Of a stretch of DNA of 64,000 nucleotides, positions 17,795 to 27,752 are shown one piece after another. The notes under the pieces were generated by a model that worked only from the letters and a program-made list of their open reading frames with translations, did no database searches and was not told the DNA's origin. This stretch comes from Bradyrhizobium jicamae (GTDB taxonomy: Bacteria; Pseudomonadota; Alphaproteobacteria; Rhizobiales; Xanthobacteraceae): contig NZ_JAFCKQ010000016.1 in the NCBI RefSeq assembly GCF_018130215.1, positions 85,373 to 149,372 on the forward strand, in the 5' to 3' direction. The translations under genes and the position numbers were made by a program. Positions within the stretch are counted from its first letter, which is position 1, and every line of letters starts with the position of its first letter.

Positions 17795-18396
17795 GACGTC
17801 CCTCCTGCTCCCGGCGACGCACCTTTCGCCACGACCGCGCGGATTGCGCAGCCAATAAGCGTCTCGACCTGCTCGCGCGGATCGCGGCTTTCGCGGCCCG
17901 ACAGGTAAGCGCGGCAGAAGATCTGGGCCGGTCCGATGATCTGGCTGAGGAACAGCGCCGTGTTCATCGGCAACAATTCGCCGCGCGCGAGCAGCGGCGC
18001 GCGCCAGTGCCCGATCGCCTCCGCCAAGCGCGAGTTCTCGGCGCGCTGGGCGCCGCGCACCTCCTCGCCCCATTCGGCGCGCGAAATCTCGAACAGGAAT
18101 CGTGCCTCGCGGCGGCTTGTCACCACCCAATCCAGGTGGGCGCGGATCAGCCGCGCCACGCCGTCGCTCGCGCCGCAGGTCGCGTCGACCGAGGTGATGA
18201 TCGCGGCGTGATAGGATTGGAGGATTTCAAGGAAAAGGGTTCCGGCGAGCTCTTTCTTCGAGGCGAAGAAATGGAAGAAGCTGCCGTTGGAGGCGCGCGC
18301 CCGAGTCCGGATCGCGGCAACGGTTGCGCCTTCGAAGCCGTCGCGATCGAACACCATAAGCCCTGCCGCCAACAGATCCTCGCGCGCCGTGGTCAC
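17791..18396 (-). CDS. TetR/AcrR family transcriptional regulator
   Basis: A 201-residue regulator with a standard N-terminal helix-turn-helix (LLAAGLMVFDRDGFEGATVA, then RASNGSFFHFFASKKELAG). The C-terminal region fits TetR_C ligand domains such as those of nemR/acuR-like repressors. It overlaps the thioesterase gene by 4 bases and is preceded by a perfect operator-like palindrome 29 bases upstream, so it probably represses itself and the thioesterase in response to an acyl-CoA or electrophile (inference). Confidence 0.85.
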   Translation of the reverse strand: MTTAREDLLAAGLMVFDRDGFEGATVAAIRTRARASNGSFFHFFASKKELAGTLFLEILQSYHAAIITSVDATCGASDGVARLIRAHLDWVVTSRREARFLFEISRAEWGEEVRGAQRAENSRLAEAIGHWRAPLLARGELLPMNTALFLSQIIGPAQIFCRAYLSGRESRDPREQVETLIGCAIRAVVAKGASPGAGGTS

Positions 18397-18424
18397 CTGG
18401 TTTTTCCTCTCTTGGATCGTTACT

Positions 18425-18441
18425 CTAGAGTATTACTCTAG
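18425..18441 (-). promoter_or_regulatory. Predicted TetR operator upstream of regulator-thioesterase operon
   Basis: Perfect inverted repeat CTAGAGTA-T-TACTCTAG with 8-bp arms and a 1-bp centre. A second overlapping palindrome TACTCTAGAGTA occupies 18421-18432, so two dimers could bind. It ends 29 bases from the regulator start. Confidence 0.75.
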
Positions 18442-18478
18442 TTCTGGTCAAACGTTTACGCGACCTCGGACTGGGCGA

Positions 18479-19546
18479 CTACTTGGAGAGCGGCGGCTCC
18501 GGCGTCCCGGCCGGGGCACCGGAAGGCGGTGGAGGCAGCGGCGCGGTGGAAGTCACCGGCGCCGGCGAAGCGGAGGCAGCCGGCTCAGGTGCGGCGGCTG
18601 CGGACGATGCGGCAGGTGCGGGCGAAGCCGCAGGGGTCACGGTTGCGGCTGGAGATGCCGGTGTCACCGCTGGAACGGGGTCGGCTCGCAGCGGAGCGGA
18701 CTCGCTGCCGGCGCCCTCCTTCGGCGCATCCACCTTGGCGCTGTCGGACTTGTCGGAAGCAGGCTTGTCCGGAGCAGATTTTTCGGGAGCCGACTTGTCG
18801 CTCACCGGCTTCTCGGCTTCGCCCTTGTCCTCGCTCTTGCTCTCGCTTTTGGCGCCGGCATCGGTCTTTGCGCTCTCCGCCTTGGGCTCGTCTTTCGAGG
18901 TCTCGCCCTTTGCAGCTTCGTCGGGCTTGTGCTCCTCGACGGGCTTGCCATGCCGGCCGAGCTTGTGGCGGCGACCGGGCTTGGGCTGCTCACCGGCCGC
19001 TTCCGGCGTCTGGCCATCCGGCTTTGCGACATCGGGCGCTTCGCTGGGACGCGCCATGTGCCTGCTCCGGCGGCCGCGATGCCCTTCCTCGCCCTGCGGC
19101 AATCCATCGGCGTCCGGCCTAGCCCCCTCCTGCGGGAGCGCGCCCTCGCGATGGCGGCGGCCGGTGCGCTCGGCCTGCTCCGGATGGTCGGCCTGCTCAG
19201 GCGACTGCTTCGCCTCGCGCCGACCATCCTTGCCCTCCCTCGCCCCTTTCGGCTGATCCTTGGCCTGGTAGCGCGTATCGCTGGCGCCATTCGAGACCAG
19301 ATAGGCCGACAGCACCGACGCCATCTCGCCCGACGTCGTGTAGTGCTGGCGCAGGAAGCCCGGCAGCGACGAGGCCGGCACGCTCTTCAGGAGGCCGCGC
19401 GGGCTCTTGTGGCAAGCCGTGCAAGTGCCGGCGAATATCTGTGAGGGGCTCTTGCCGGCCTCGAGGTTTTGCGCGTGCGCTGATCCTGCCGAGAGGCAGC
19501 CAATCAGAAGCATCACCGTCGCCAGACTGAGCGCTCGGCTGGACAT
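18479..19546 (-). CDS. Secreted c-type cytochrome-like protein with long low-complexity tail
   Basis: A 355-residue protein. A signal peptide ends at AHAQ (residue 26). One haem c site is at CTACH (Cys42, Cys45, His46) and a possible distal Met lies in YTTSGEMASVL. The folded cytochrome part ends near residue 95. The rest is highly charged then Ala/Pro/Ser-rich, with repeated units such as DKSAPEKSAPDKPASDKS. It would be a periplasmic electron carrier or haem sensor; the tail may span or bind the envelope. No oxidase or dehydrogenase is adjacent. The frame is real because the signal peptide and haem motif agree; the tail itself carries little information. Confidence 0.7.
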   Translation of the reverse strand: MSSRALSLATVMLLIGCLSAGSAHAQNLEAGKSPSQIFAGTCTACHKSPRGLLKSVPASSLPGFLRQHYTTSGEMASVLSAYLVSNGASDTRYQAKDQPKGAREGKDGRREAKQSPEQADHPEQAERTGRRHREGALPQEGARPDADGLPQGEEGHRGRRSRHMARPSEAPDVAKPDGQTPEAAGEQPKPGRRHKLGRHGKPVEEHKPDEAAKGETSKDEPKAESAKTDAGAKSESKSEDKGEAEKPVSDKSAPEKSAPDKPASDKSDSAKVDAPKEGAGSESAPLRADPVPAVTPASPAATVTPAASPAPAASSAAAAPEPAASASPAPVTSTAPLPPPPSGAPAGTPEPPLSK

Positions 19547-19804
19547 TCCTTACGTCTCCGGATTTGGAAAAATGGCGGCCCGCATGGTCGACCGGCCGCG
19601 GCGGTCACCTTTTATCGGATTATCCTGCGAATGGAAGCGCATCTATGGCGCATCCACGCTATTGTCACATTTCGGAATATCGGCTTTGACCACAACGCAA
19701 TAGCACAATCCAAAGGCGTGCCTATCTTTGCAGCGGGGACACGTTGGAACAAAGAATTCCAGTGTGTTTAGGCACAAGCAGCTTGCCGTTCCGTTGGTGT
19801 TTCG

Positions 19805-21055
19805 ATGGATCGACTCTTGCGACACTTCTTTGGGCAGTTCATTCGCCGCGGTGCAATCACGTTCACGACCGCGAGCGGAACCAGATTCATCTGTGGCGAC
19901 GGCAGCGGTTCTCCCGTGGCTGCGCGTTTCCTCTCCAAGTCCGCCGAAATCCGCACCCTGCTCGATCCCGAGCTCTATTTCGGCGAAGCCTTCATGGACG
20001 GCACGTTCGTCGTGGAGCAAGGGACCATTGCGGATGTGCTGGCGATCCTGATGGGCCAGGCCAGGATGCTGCCGAACTTCGCCAAGCTGCAGGCCTGGCT
20101 CCGGTTCCTCGGACGGCGCGCTCAACAAATCAATCTGCGCGGCAAGTCGAAGACCAATGTCGCCCATCACTATGATCTCGACGGCAGGCTCTACTCGCTC
20201 TTTCTCGACGCCGACAAGCAGTACAGCTGCGCCTACTTCGAGACCCCCGAATCCAACCTGGACGACGCCCAGCTCGCCAAGAAGCGTCACCTTGCCGCCA
20301 AGCTGATGGCCGGACCGCGCGACCGCGTGCTCGACATCGGCTCCGGCTGGGGCGGACTCGGCCTCTATCTCGCCGAGATGACCGGCGCCGACGTCACCGG
20401 GGTTACGCTCTCGACCGAGCAATTGCAGATTTCCAACGCCCGTGCGGCGGAGCAGAGTTTGACGCAGACGGCGCGGTTCCTGCTGCAGGACTACCGCGAC
20501 ATCCCCGGCCCGTTCGACCGCATCGTCTCGGTCGGCATGTTCGAACATGTCGGAGTGGCCTTCTACGAGAAGTTCTTCAAGCGCTGCGCCGAGCTGCTGA
20601 CCGACGACGGGATCATGGTTCTGCATTCGATCGGCCGCTCGACCGGACCCGACGTCACCAGCCCCTGGATCCGGAAATACATCTTCCCCGGCGGCTACAT
20701 TCCGGCGCTCTCGGAAGTGATGCCTGCGATCGAAAAGGCCGGCCTTCTGATCTGCGACATGGAAATCCTGCGGCTGCACTATGCCGAGACGCTGAAGGCA
20801 TGGCGCGACCGCTTCATGGCGCGGCGCGAGGAAGTCGTCCGGCTCTATGACGAGCGTTTTGCCCGGATGTGGGAATTCTACCTGGCAGCCTCGGAGATGT
20901 CGTTCCGGGTCCAGAACATGATGAACTTCCAGCTCCAGCTCACCAAGCGCCAGGGCATCGTGCCGATGACCCGCGACTACCTTACGCGTGGCGAGGCACT
21001 GCTGCGCCGCAAGGAGCAGAACGTTCCGCCGCGGCTGCGACTTGCCGGCGAGTAG
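19805..21055 (+). CDS. cfa: Cyclopropane-fatty-acyl-phospholipid synthase
   Basis: A 416-residue SAM-dependent enzyme that adds a methylene bridge to unsaturated phospholipid acyl chains at the membrane. The SAM motif VLDIGSGWGGLGLYLA is at residues 175-190. The upstream DADKQYSCAYFE and downstream FDRIVSVGMFEHVG motifs are typical. Length is close to the family norm (about 380-420). ATG 19805 gives the standard N-terminus; no strong ribosome site is visible. The upstream 258 bases separate it from the divergent cytochrome-like gene and presumably contain its promoter. Confidence 0.93.
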   Translation: MDRLLRHFFGQFIRRGAITFTTASGTRFICGDGSGSPVAARFLSKSAEIRTLLDPELYFGEAFMDGTFVVEQGTIADVLAILMGQARMLPNFAKLQAWLRFLGRRAQQINLRGKSKTNVAHHYDLDGRLYSLFLDADKQYSCAYFETPESNLDDAQLAKKRHLAAKLMAGPRDRVLDIGSGWGGLGLYLAEMTGADVTGVTLSTEQLQISNARAAEQSLTQTARFLLQDYRDIPGPFDRIVSVGMFEHVGVAFYEKFFKRCAELLTDDGIMVLHSIGRSTGPDVTSPWIRKYIFPGGYIPALSEVMPAIEKAGLLICDMEILRLHYAETLKAWRDRFMARREEVVRLYDERFARMWEFYLAASEMSFRVQNMMNFQLQLTKRQGIVPMTRDYLTRGEALLRRKEQNVPPRLRLAGE

Positions 21056-21093
21056 ATCGCCTCGGAACGGTAAGTTTTGGGAAGCCCGAAATC

Positions 21094-21315
21094 CTAGTTC
21101 CGCAAGCTGTAGGGCGAGCCGCAGTTGCCCAAGACCGTCGCCGGCCGAGCCAGATGCGCCGAGACGTCCGCGACCAGCCCGGGATCGCAGGGGGTGTGGC
21201 GAACGTCCGCGCGCGCGGCCAGTTCCATGGCGTCGACCAGCCTCGATAGCCAGCGCGGGTCCAGTCGCGCCGGGCGGCCGATCCGATATCGCGATGTCTG
21301 AAACTCTGCTGCCAT
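21094..21315 (-). CDS. Small hypothetical protein
   Basis: A 73-residue open frame starting MAAEFQTSRYRIGRPARLDP, with a helical, cysteine-containing C-terminus. I do not recognise it. It is convergent with cfa, 38 bases from its stop. It is listed because composition and a sensible N-terminus make it plausible, but there is no domain, partner or good ribosome site to support it. Confidence 0.3.
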   Translation of the reverse strand: MAAEFQTSRYRIGRPARLDPRWLSRLVDAMELAARADVRHTPCDPGLVADVSAHLARPATVLGNCGSPYSLRN

Positions 21316-21399
21316 CGTCGCCGTATCTTGCCTGAGCGAGGACAACCCAAAATCGGCCGGGTGGTTCCCGCGATCCTGCCGCAAAAAAAATGCAGCTGT

Positions 21400-21415
21400 T
21401 GTGATCTGCTTCACA
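21400..21415 (+). promoter_or_regulatory. CRP/FNR-family-like binding site
   Basis: Perfect TGTGA-N6-TCACA palindrome, 33 bases before the start of a 40-residue membrane peptide gene on the plus strand and 85 bases from the start of the minus-strand small ORF. The spacing and arms equal the CRP consensus; an FNR or FixK site would differ (TTGAT-N4-ATCAA). Confidence 0.55.
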
Positions 21416-21448
21416 GAGGGCTGGCCCGGTCCGTCGTAATGGTTCGGA

Positions 21449-21571
21449 ATGGCCCCAAAACCGTACCAGACGATGTTGGATCCGCAGCGCGATATCGCGA
21501 CCGATTACGCCCTGATCGCAGCCGGCGTCGCCGCCGCATTGATCGCACTTGCGTTTCTCATCCTGGTCTGA
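21449..21571 (+). CDS. Small Flp-pilin-like membrane peptide (40 residues)
   Basis: The frame reads MAPKPYQTMLDPQRDIATDY then ALIAAGVAAALIALAFLILV and stops. The segment ATDYALIAAGVAAALIAL strongly resembles the hydrophobic core of Flp/Fap pilins (consensus TAIEYALIAAGIAVAII), with a polar N-terminus and the peptide ending right after the membrane helix. It lacks the C-terminal part of true Flp pilins and no tad assembly gene is nearby, so it is either a stand-alone small membrane protein or a pilin relic. No strong ribosome site is seen. The CRP-like palindrome upstream supports expression. The 291 bases from here to dnaB hold no further gene that I can support. Confidence 0.5.
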   Translation: MAPKPYQTMLDPQRDIATDYALIAAGVAAALIALAFLILV

Positions 21572-21862
21572 GGACGCGGCGCGAACCGCCCCCTCGTCTC
21601 CAGATGAGTCCATCGGCGCGCGAAAAGGTTCAGGCCGAGTTGCGGTTTTGCCCTCAACATCACGTGCCAGCCGCGCCCCAGCCGGATTCGGACAAAACCC
21701 CGTCAAGCTGAATGCCGCCGTGCGTCCCGGATTCACACACCGCGTTGTGTGAATCGTGCATAAGGCACATCCGTCCTTTCGCTTCGTGCCCGGCTGGCGC
21801 TTGATCGCCGCCCCACGACCGAAATTCCCAGTAACGACGAAATCAGAAGAATAAACTCGTCC

Positions 21863-23365
<1,503 letters not shown>

Positions 23366-23413
23366 TGGTCCCGCGCGGTTGAACGCCGCAAGGCCCGCGC
23401 GTACAACTGGCGC

Positions 23414-24670
23414 ATGAACATCGTGACCGACGCCAAATCGCAACTGACGCCCGAAGCCAGCCCGATGGCGGCGCATCCGACCGCCACCGGGATCCTGACC
23501 GTGGATCTCGACGCCATCGTCGCCAACTGGCGCAAGCTCGAAAAGACCGCGGTGCCTGCCGAATGTGGTGCGGTGGTCAAGGCCAACGGCTATGGCTGCG
23601 GCGCCGAACAGGTCACGCGGGCGCTCGCCAATGCCGGCTGCAACACCTTCTTCGTCGCCAATATCGAGGAGGCCGCCGTGATCCGCGCGGCCGCGCCCCG
23701 GGCCACCGTCTATTCGCTCGGCGGCTTCTTCCAGAACACCGGCGATGCCTACGCCAGGATCGACTGCAAGCCTGTGATCGGCGACCTCAACGAGCTCGCC
23801 GAATGGGACGTGTTCTGCCGCCGCTCCGGCTGGTCCGGCGGCGCGGCCATCCATATCGACACCGGCATGAACCGGCTCGGCCTGACCGTGACCGAAGCGC
23901 AGGGCATCATCCCACGCATCAATGCCGGCGATCACGGCATCACACTGGTCATGAGCCACCTCGCCGCAGCCGAACTGCTCAACAATCCCGCCAATGCCAG
24001 GCAGCTGTCGGCATTCCGCGAGATCGCGAGCCTGTTCACCGGCGTGCCGGCCTCGCTGGCGAATTCCTCCGGCGTGTTCCTCGGCGCCCAGTTCCAGTTC
24101 GAGATCGTGCGGCCGGGCTGCGCGCTCTACGGCGTCAACCCGACGCCGGAGGCCGACAATCCGATGCAGCAGGTGGTCGACCTCAAGGCGCGCATCGTGC
24201 AGATCCGCAGCATCGATCGCGGCGAGACCGTCGGTTATGGCGGCACCTGGACCGCGCGGCGGCCGACCCGGCTCGCCATTGTCGCAGCCGGCTATGCCGA
24301 CGGCTATTTCCGCGCCGCCAGCGCCAATGACGGCACCCGCGGCGCCGAGGTCGTGGTTGCGGGCAAGCGCTGCCCGATCGCGGGTCGCGTCTCGATGGAC
24401 CTGATCGCGGTCGACATCACCGATCTCGAAAAGAATGCCGTTCGGCGCGGCCACATGGTGACGCTGATCGGCGAAGGTATCACGGTCGACGAGGTCGCGC
24501 ATCATTTCGGCACGATCGGCTACGAGGTGCTGACCAGCCTCGGCCGCCGATTCCACCGGATCTACAAGGGCGGCAATGCGGTTGCAGAGAAGACCGAAGC
24601 AGCACCTCCGGCGCTGCCGGTCGAGCCACCACCCCTGTCGACTGCTGCGCAAGCCCCGGCGCCGAGCTGA
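23414..24670 (+). CDS. alr: Alanine racemase
   Basis: A 418-residue PLP enzyme making D-alanine for peptidoglycan. The PLP lysine lies in VVKANGYGCG, and the second catalytic residue is the Tyr in VGYGGTWTA, with HIDTGMNRLG between. An N-terminal extension of about 20 residues and a disordered Pro/Ala tail of about 25 residues go beyond the usual core. A shorter start at Met19 is possible. It probably shares a transcript with dnaB. Confidence 0.94.
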   Translation: MNIVTDAKSQLTPEASPMAAHPTATGILTVDLDAIVANWRKLEKTAVPAECGAVVKANGYGCGAEQVTRALANAGCNTFFVANIEEAAVIRAAAPRATVYSLGGFFQNTGDAYARIDCKPVIGDLNELAEWDVFCRRSGWSGGAAIHIDTGMNRLGLTVTEAQGIIPRINAGDHGITLVMSHLAAAELLNNPANARQLSAFREIASLFTGVPASLANSSGVFLGAQFQFEIVRPGCALYGVNPTPEADNPMQQVVDLKARIVQIRSIDRGETVGYGGTWTARRPTRLAIVAAGYADGYFRAASANDGTRGAEVVVAGKRCPIAGRVSMDLIAVDITDLEKNAVRRGHMVTLIGEGITVDEVAHHFGTIGYEVLTSLGRRFHRIYKGGNAVAEKTEAAPPALPVEPPPLSTAAQAPAPS

Positions 24671-24705
24671 CCGGATGCAGGGTTGCGATCGCCTGTAGGA
24701 TTCTT

Positions 24706-24758
24706 CTTTTGACGCGTTTTCTTCACGCGAACCGGCGTCCACTTCGCTCGAAAACGCC
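24706..24758. repeat. Palindromic intergenic repeat, free copy
   Basis: Element between alr and xthA with terminal inverted arms GCGTTTTC (24714-24721) and GAAAACGC (24750-24757). Homologous to 5604-5657, in the opposite orientation. It ends 6 bases before the xthA start codon and so may affect xthA translation. Confidence 0.8.
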
Positions 24759-24763
24759 CTGGC

Positions 24764-25534
24764 ATGAAGATCGCGACCTTCAACATCAACAACGTGAATC
24801 GGCGGCTGCCGAACCTGTTGCGCTGGCTGAAGGCGGCGAAGCCTGATGTCGTTAGCCTGCAGGAGCTCAAGGCCGGCGACGCTGAATTTCCGTATGCGGC
24901 CATCGAAACCGCCGGATACGGCGCGGTGTGGCAGGGACAGAAGACCTGGAACGGGGTCGCGATCCTCGCGCGCGGTGCCGAGCCGGTGCTGATCCGCAAC
25001 TCCCTGCCCGGCGACCGCAATGACCACGAGGCGCGCTACATCGAGGCAGCGGTGCGCGGCATCGTCGTCACCAGCCTTTACCTGCCGAACGGCAATCCGC
25101 AGCCCGGGCCGAAATTCGACTACAAGCTCGCCTGGTTCAAGCGGCTGCAGGCGCATGCGAGGAGCCTGCTCAGCGAGGGCGTGCCGGTGGTGCTCGCGGG
25201 CGACTACAATGTGGCGCCGACGCCGCTCGACATCTACCCGACCCGCTCCTGGGACAAGGATGCGCTGATCCAGCCGAAGAGCCGCGCCGCGTTCAAGGCG
25301 CTGGTCGATCAGGGCTGGTGCGATGCGATCCGCACGCTTCACGCCGACGCACCGATGTTCACCTTCTGGCACTACAAGCGCAACCGCTGGCCACGCGACG
25401 CCGGCCTGCGCCTCGATCATCTCCTGCTCAGCCCTGTACTGGCGCCGCGGCTGAAGAAAGCCGGAGTCGACCGCGAGATCCGCGGCGAGGACGACGCCAG
25501 CGACCACGCGCCGGCGTGGGTGATGCTGAGGTGA
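24764..25534 (+). CDS. xthA: Exodeoxyribonuclease III
   Basis: A 256-residue AP endonuclease / 3'-5' exonuclease of base excision repair. The metal and catalytic motifs are visible: FNINNVNRR at the start, LQELKAGD, AGDYNVAPTPLDIY, RLDHLLLSP and the final SDHAPAWVML. Length is normal. A palindromic repeat occupies the place of the usual ribosome site region. Confidence 0.94.
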   Translation: MKIATFNINNVNRRLPNLLRWLKAAKPDVVSLQELKAGDAEFPYAAIETAGYGAVWQGQKTWNGVAILARGAEPVLIRNSLPGDRNDHEARYIEAAVRGIVVTSLYLPNGNPQPGPKFDYKLAWFKRLQAHARSLLSEGVPVVLAGDYNVAPTPLDIYPTRSWDKDALIQPKSRAAFKALVDQGWCDAIRTLHADAPMFTFWHYKRNRWPRDAGLRLDHLLLSPVLAPRLKKAGVDREIRGEDDASDHAPAWVMLR

Positions 25535-25600
25535 TGGATTGAATTGCCACGCTCGTTGCACGATTGTGAATCGTACGCCCGCATTCTCGCGACATGATTT

Positions 25601-25973
25601 GCCCGAGCTTTGCATTTCGTTCCGCCCTCTCTTCGAAGAGGGCGCAGGGAAAGCCGGGTGCCGATCGCACCCATGGGCCCCGTGCAATGTAGAAAGCACG
25701 GGGGTAGGACCACAGGTGTAACCGGGAACAACCCGGCTTTCCCTGCGCGATGGGTTACGGCTTATACGTGCTCGCCCCGGCGAGACTGGGCTGTTTTGTC
25801 ACCGTCCATCGCAAAGATGCTTTCGCATCTCGCGGGAGACACCTGCCACCAGGGCGTCAGGCCTGCACGATTTCGTCGTCCGCCATCTGCCGCGACCGTC
25901 AATCGCGACATCGGCGTCCACCGCATCTCACCGCAACACTCGTGACGATCGCGAAGCGCCCCTCAAGCGGGTG
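25601..25973. repeat. Large structured intergenic repeat, copy 1
   Basis: The core begins GAGGGCGCAGG at 25638 and is matched by 63927-64000 with one mismatch in 74 bases; weaker similarity starts about 37 bases earlier in both. It contains an 18-bp perfect inverted repeat (25642-25659 with 25731-25748) enclosing GGTGC-CGATC-GCACC and CCCCGTGC...GCACGGGG hairpins. The right half (to about 25973, with CAACACTCGTGACGATCGCG) matches the Bradyrhizobium-wide element as I remember it. Bases 25974-26194 that follow hold an A/T-rich stretch and the presumed promoter of the barrel protein gene; I see no gene there. Confidence 0.8.
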
Positions 25974-26194
25974 AGTTGACGAATTCATACATCATTTTTT
26001 TGTTCGTGAAAACAGAAATAAATTTTCCGCGGGGGCTTGACGGATTTTCGGCTGATTTGCCCGGAAGGACAAGGTTGCATGGCTCGCACGCGCGCGCCGC
26101 GAATAGCCGCGGGTGTGGCCGGCCGGGCACAGCTAGCGGTCGAGCAAATCGACTAGGCTCGCGCTGATTTTGATTTGGTGCATCGGGGCCGCTC

Positions 26195-27001
26195 ATGAAG
26201 ACAGTTTTCGTCGCCGCGTCCGCGCTCGTACTGGGCATTGCGAGCGCGTCCGCGGCCGACCTCGCCGCCCGCCCCTATGCCAAGGCGCCGCCGGTCGTGG
26301 CCGCAGCCTACGATTGGAGCGGCTTCTATGTCGGCGTCAACGGCGGTGGCGGCTGGAGCCGGACCTGCTGGGATGCCCTGCCGTTCCCGATCAACATTCC
26401 CGCACTCGGCCCGCCCTTCAACATCTCCGGCCCGGAGGGTTGCCACACCGCGAGCGGCGGCACCGCGGGCGGCCAGATCGGCTATCGCTGGCAGCAGGCG
26501 AGCTGGGTGTTTGGCCTGGAGGCACAGGGCAACTGGGCCGATCTCATCGGCTCCAACGCTTCGCAGCTCGCTCCGTTCTTCACCGGCTTTGCCAACCGCA
26601 CGAAGACCGATGCGATCGGCCTGTTCACCGGCCAGGTCGGCTATGCCTGGAGCAGCTTCCTGCTCTATCTGAAGGGTGGCGCAGCCGTGGTGCACGACAC
26701 GTACGACAGCTTCCTCACTGCACCACAGGGACCGCTCCCGACCGGCTTCGTCTCGGATACTGGCGGCGAGACGCGCTGGGGCGCGGCCGTCGGCATCGGC
26801 GGTGAATTTGCCTTCACGCAAAACTGGTCCGTCGCGCTCGAATACGACCACCTGTTCATGGGCAACAGCAGTGTTCACATGACCTACGATCCCGCCTTCA
26901 TCGCCCAGCTCAACCATGACGCGCGGATCCATCAGGACATCGACCTGGTGACCGTGCGTCTCGACTACCGGTTCGGCGGGCCGGTCGTCGCGAAGTATTG
27001 A
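26195..27001 (+). CDS. Outer-membrane beta-barrel protein (Omp25/RopB-like)
   Basis: A 268-residue protein with a signal peptide ending ASAAD near residue 21. The short proline-rich linker RPYAKAPPVV leads into the barrel motif YDWSGFYVGVNGGGGWS. Alternating glycine-aromatic strands follow, such as GGQIGYRWQ, and the chain closes with VRLDYRFGG. This matches the rhizobial eight-stranded outer-membrane family. Function is structural or porin-like. The long 5' region suggests separate regulation. TauE/SafE follows 4 bases after the stop. Confidence 0.9.
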   Translation: MKTVFVAASALVLGIASASAADLAARPYAKAPPVVAAAYDWSGFYVGVNGGGGWSRTCWDALPFPINIPALGPPFNISGPEGCHTASGGTAGGQIGYRWQQASWVFGLEAQGNWADLIGSNASQLAPFFTGFANRTKTDAIGLFTGQVGYAWSSFLLYLKGGAAVVHDTYDSFLTAPQGPLPTGFVSDTGGETRWGAAVGIGGEFAFTQNWSVALEYDHLFMGNSSVHMTYDPAFIAQLNHDARIHQDIDLVTVRLDYRFGGPVVAKY

Positions 27002-27005
27002 GCCC

Positions 27006-27731
27006 TTGGGCCTTCTCTTCGTCCTCATCGTCGGCCTGATCGCAGGCACCATTTCCGGGATCGTCGGCACCGGCTCGTCGATCATGCTGATGCCGGTTCT
27101 GATCGCACAGTTCGGACCGAAGCAGGCCGTGCCGATCATGGCGGTCGCCTCGGTCATGGCCAATCTCTCGCGCATCCTCGCCTGGTGGCGCGAGGTCGAC
27201 TGGCGCGCCTGCGCGGCCTATTCCATCACAGGCGTTCCGGCCGCCGCGCTCGGCGCACGGACGCTGCTTGCCCTGCCCTCGCGCGCCGTCGATGTCGCGA
27301 TCGGCCTGTTCCTGATCGCGATGGTGCCGGTGCGGCACTGGCTGGCGCGGCACGCGCTGAAGGCCAATCTTGCGCACCTTGCGATCGGCGGCGCCGTCAT
27401 CGGCTATCTCACCGGCATCGTGGTCTCGACCGGCCCGCTCAGCGTGCCGCTGTTCCTGTTCTACGGCCTGTCCAGGGGCGCCTTCCTCGCAACCGAGGCG
27501 GCAAGCTCGCTCGGGCTCTATCTGAGCAAGTCCGTGACCTTCGAGCGGTTCGGCGCACTGACGGCGGACGTCGCGCTCAAGGGCCTGATCGCCGGCACCT
27601 CGCTGATGGCCGGCGCCTTCATCGCGAAGCGCTTCGTACTGCATCTGAAACCCGACGCGTTTCGCCTGCTGATGGACGGCATCATGCTGGCGGCCGGAGC
27701 GTCGCTATTGTGGTCGGCGACGACCTCCTAG
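27006..27731 (+). CDS. TauE/SafE family sulfite/anion exporter
   Basis: A 241-residue membrane protein with about seven to eight helices and the repeated family motif (GLIAGTISGIVGTGSSIMLMP near the N-terminus; GAVIGYLTGIVVSTGPLSVP in the second half). Family members move sulfite, sulfoacetate or other anions out of the cell. The start is TTG 27006, the first possible in this frame, only 4 bases after the barrel gene stop. It is slightly shorter than most members (about 250-260). It converges on the VOC gene. Confidence 0.85.
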   Translation: MGLLFVLIVGLIAGTISGIVGTGSSIMLMPVLIAQFGPKQAVPIMAVASVMANLSRILAWWREVDWRACAAYSITGVPAAALGARTLLALPSRAVDVAIGLFLIAMVPVRHWLARHALKANLAHLAIGGAVIGYLTGIVVSTGPLSVPLFLFYGLSRGAFLATEAASSLGLYLSKSVTFERFGALTADVALKGLIAGTSLMAGAFIAKRFVLHLKPDAFRLLMDGIMLAAGASLLWSATTS

Positions 27732-27752
27732 CGACGCTCGGCTTCGCGAACG

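Noticed and set aside
21549..21752. A 67-codon plus-strand frame before dnaB
   Set aside because: Starts inside the small Flp-like gene in another frame, is Ser/Arg/Ala-rich and has no ribosome site; treated as intergenic.
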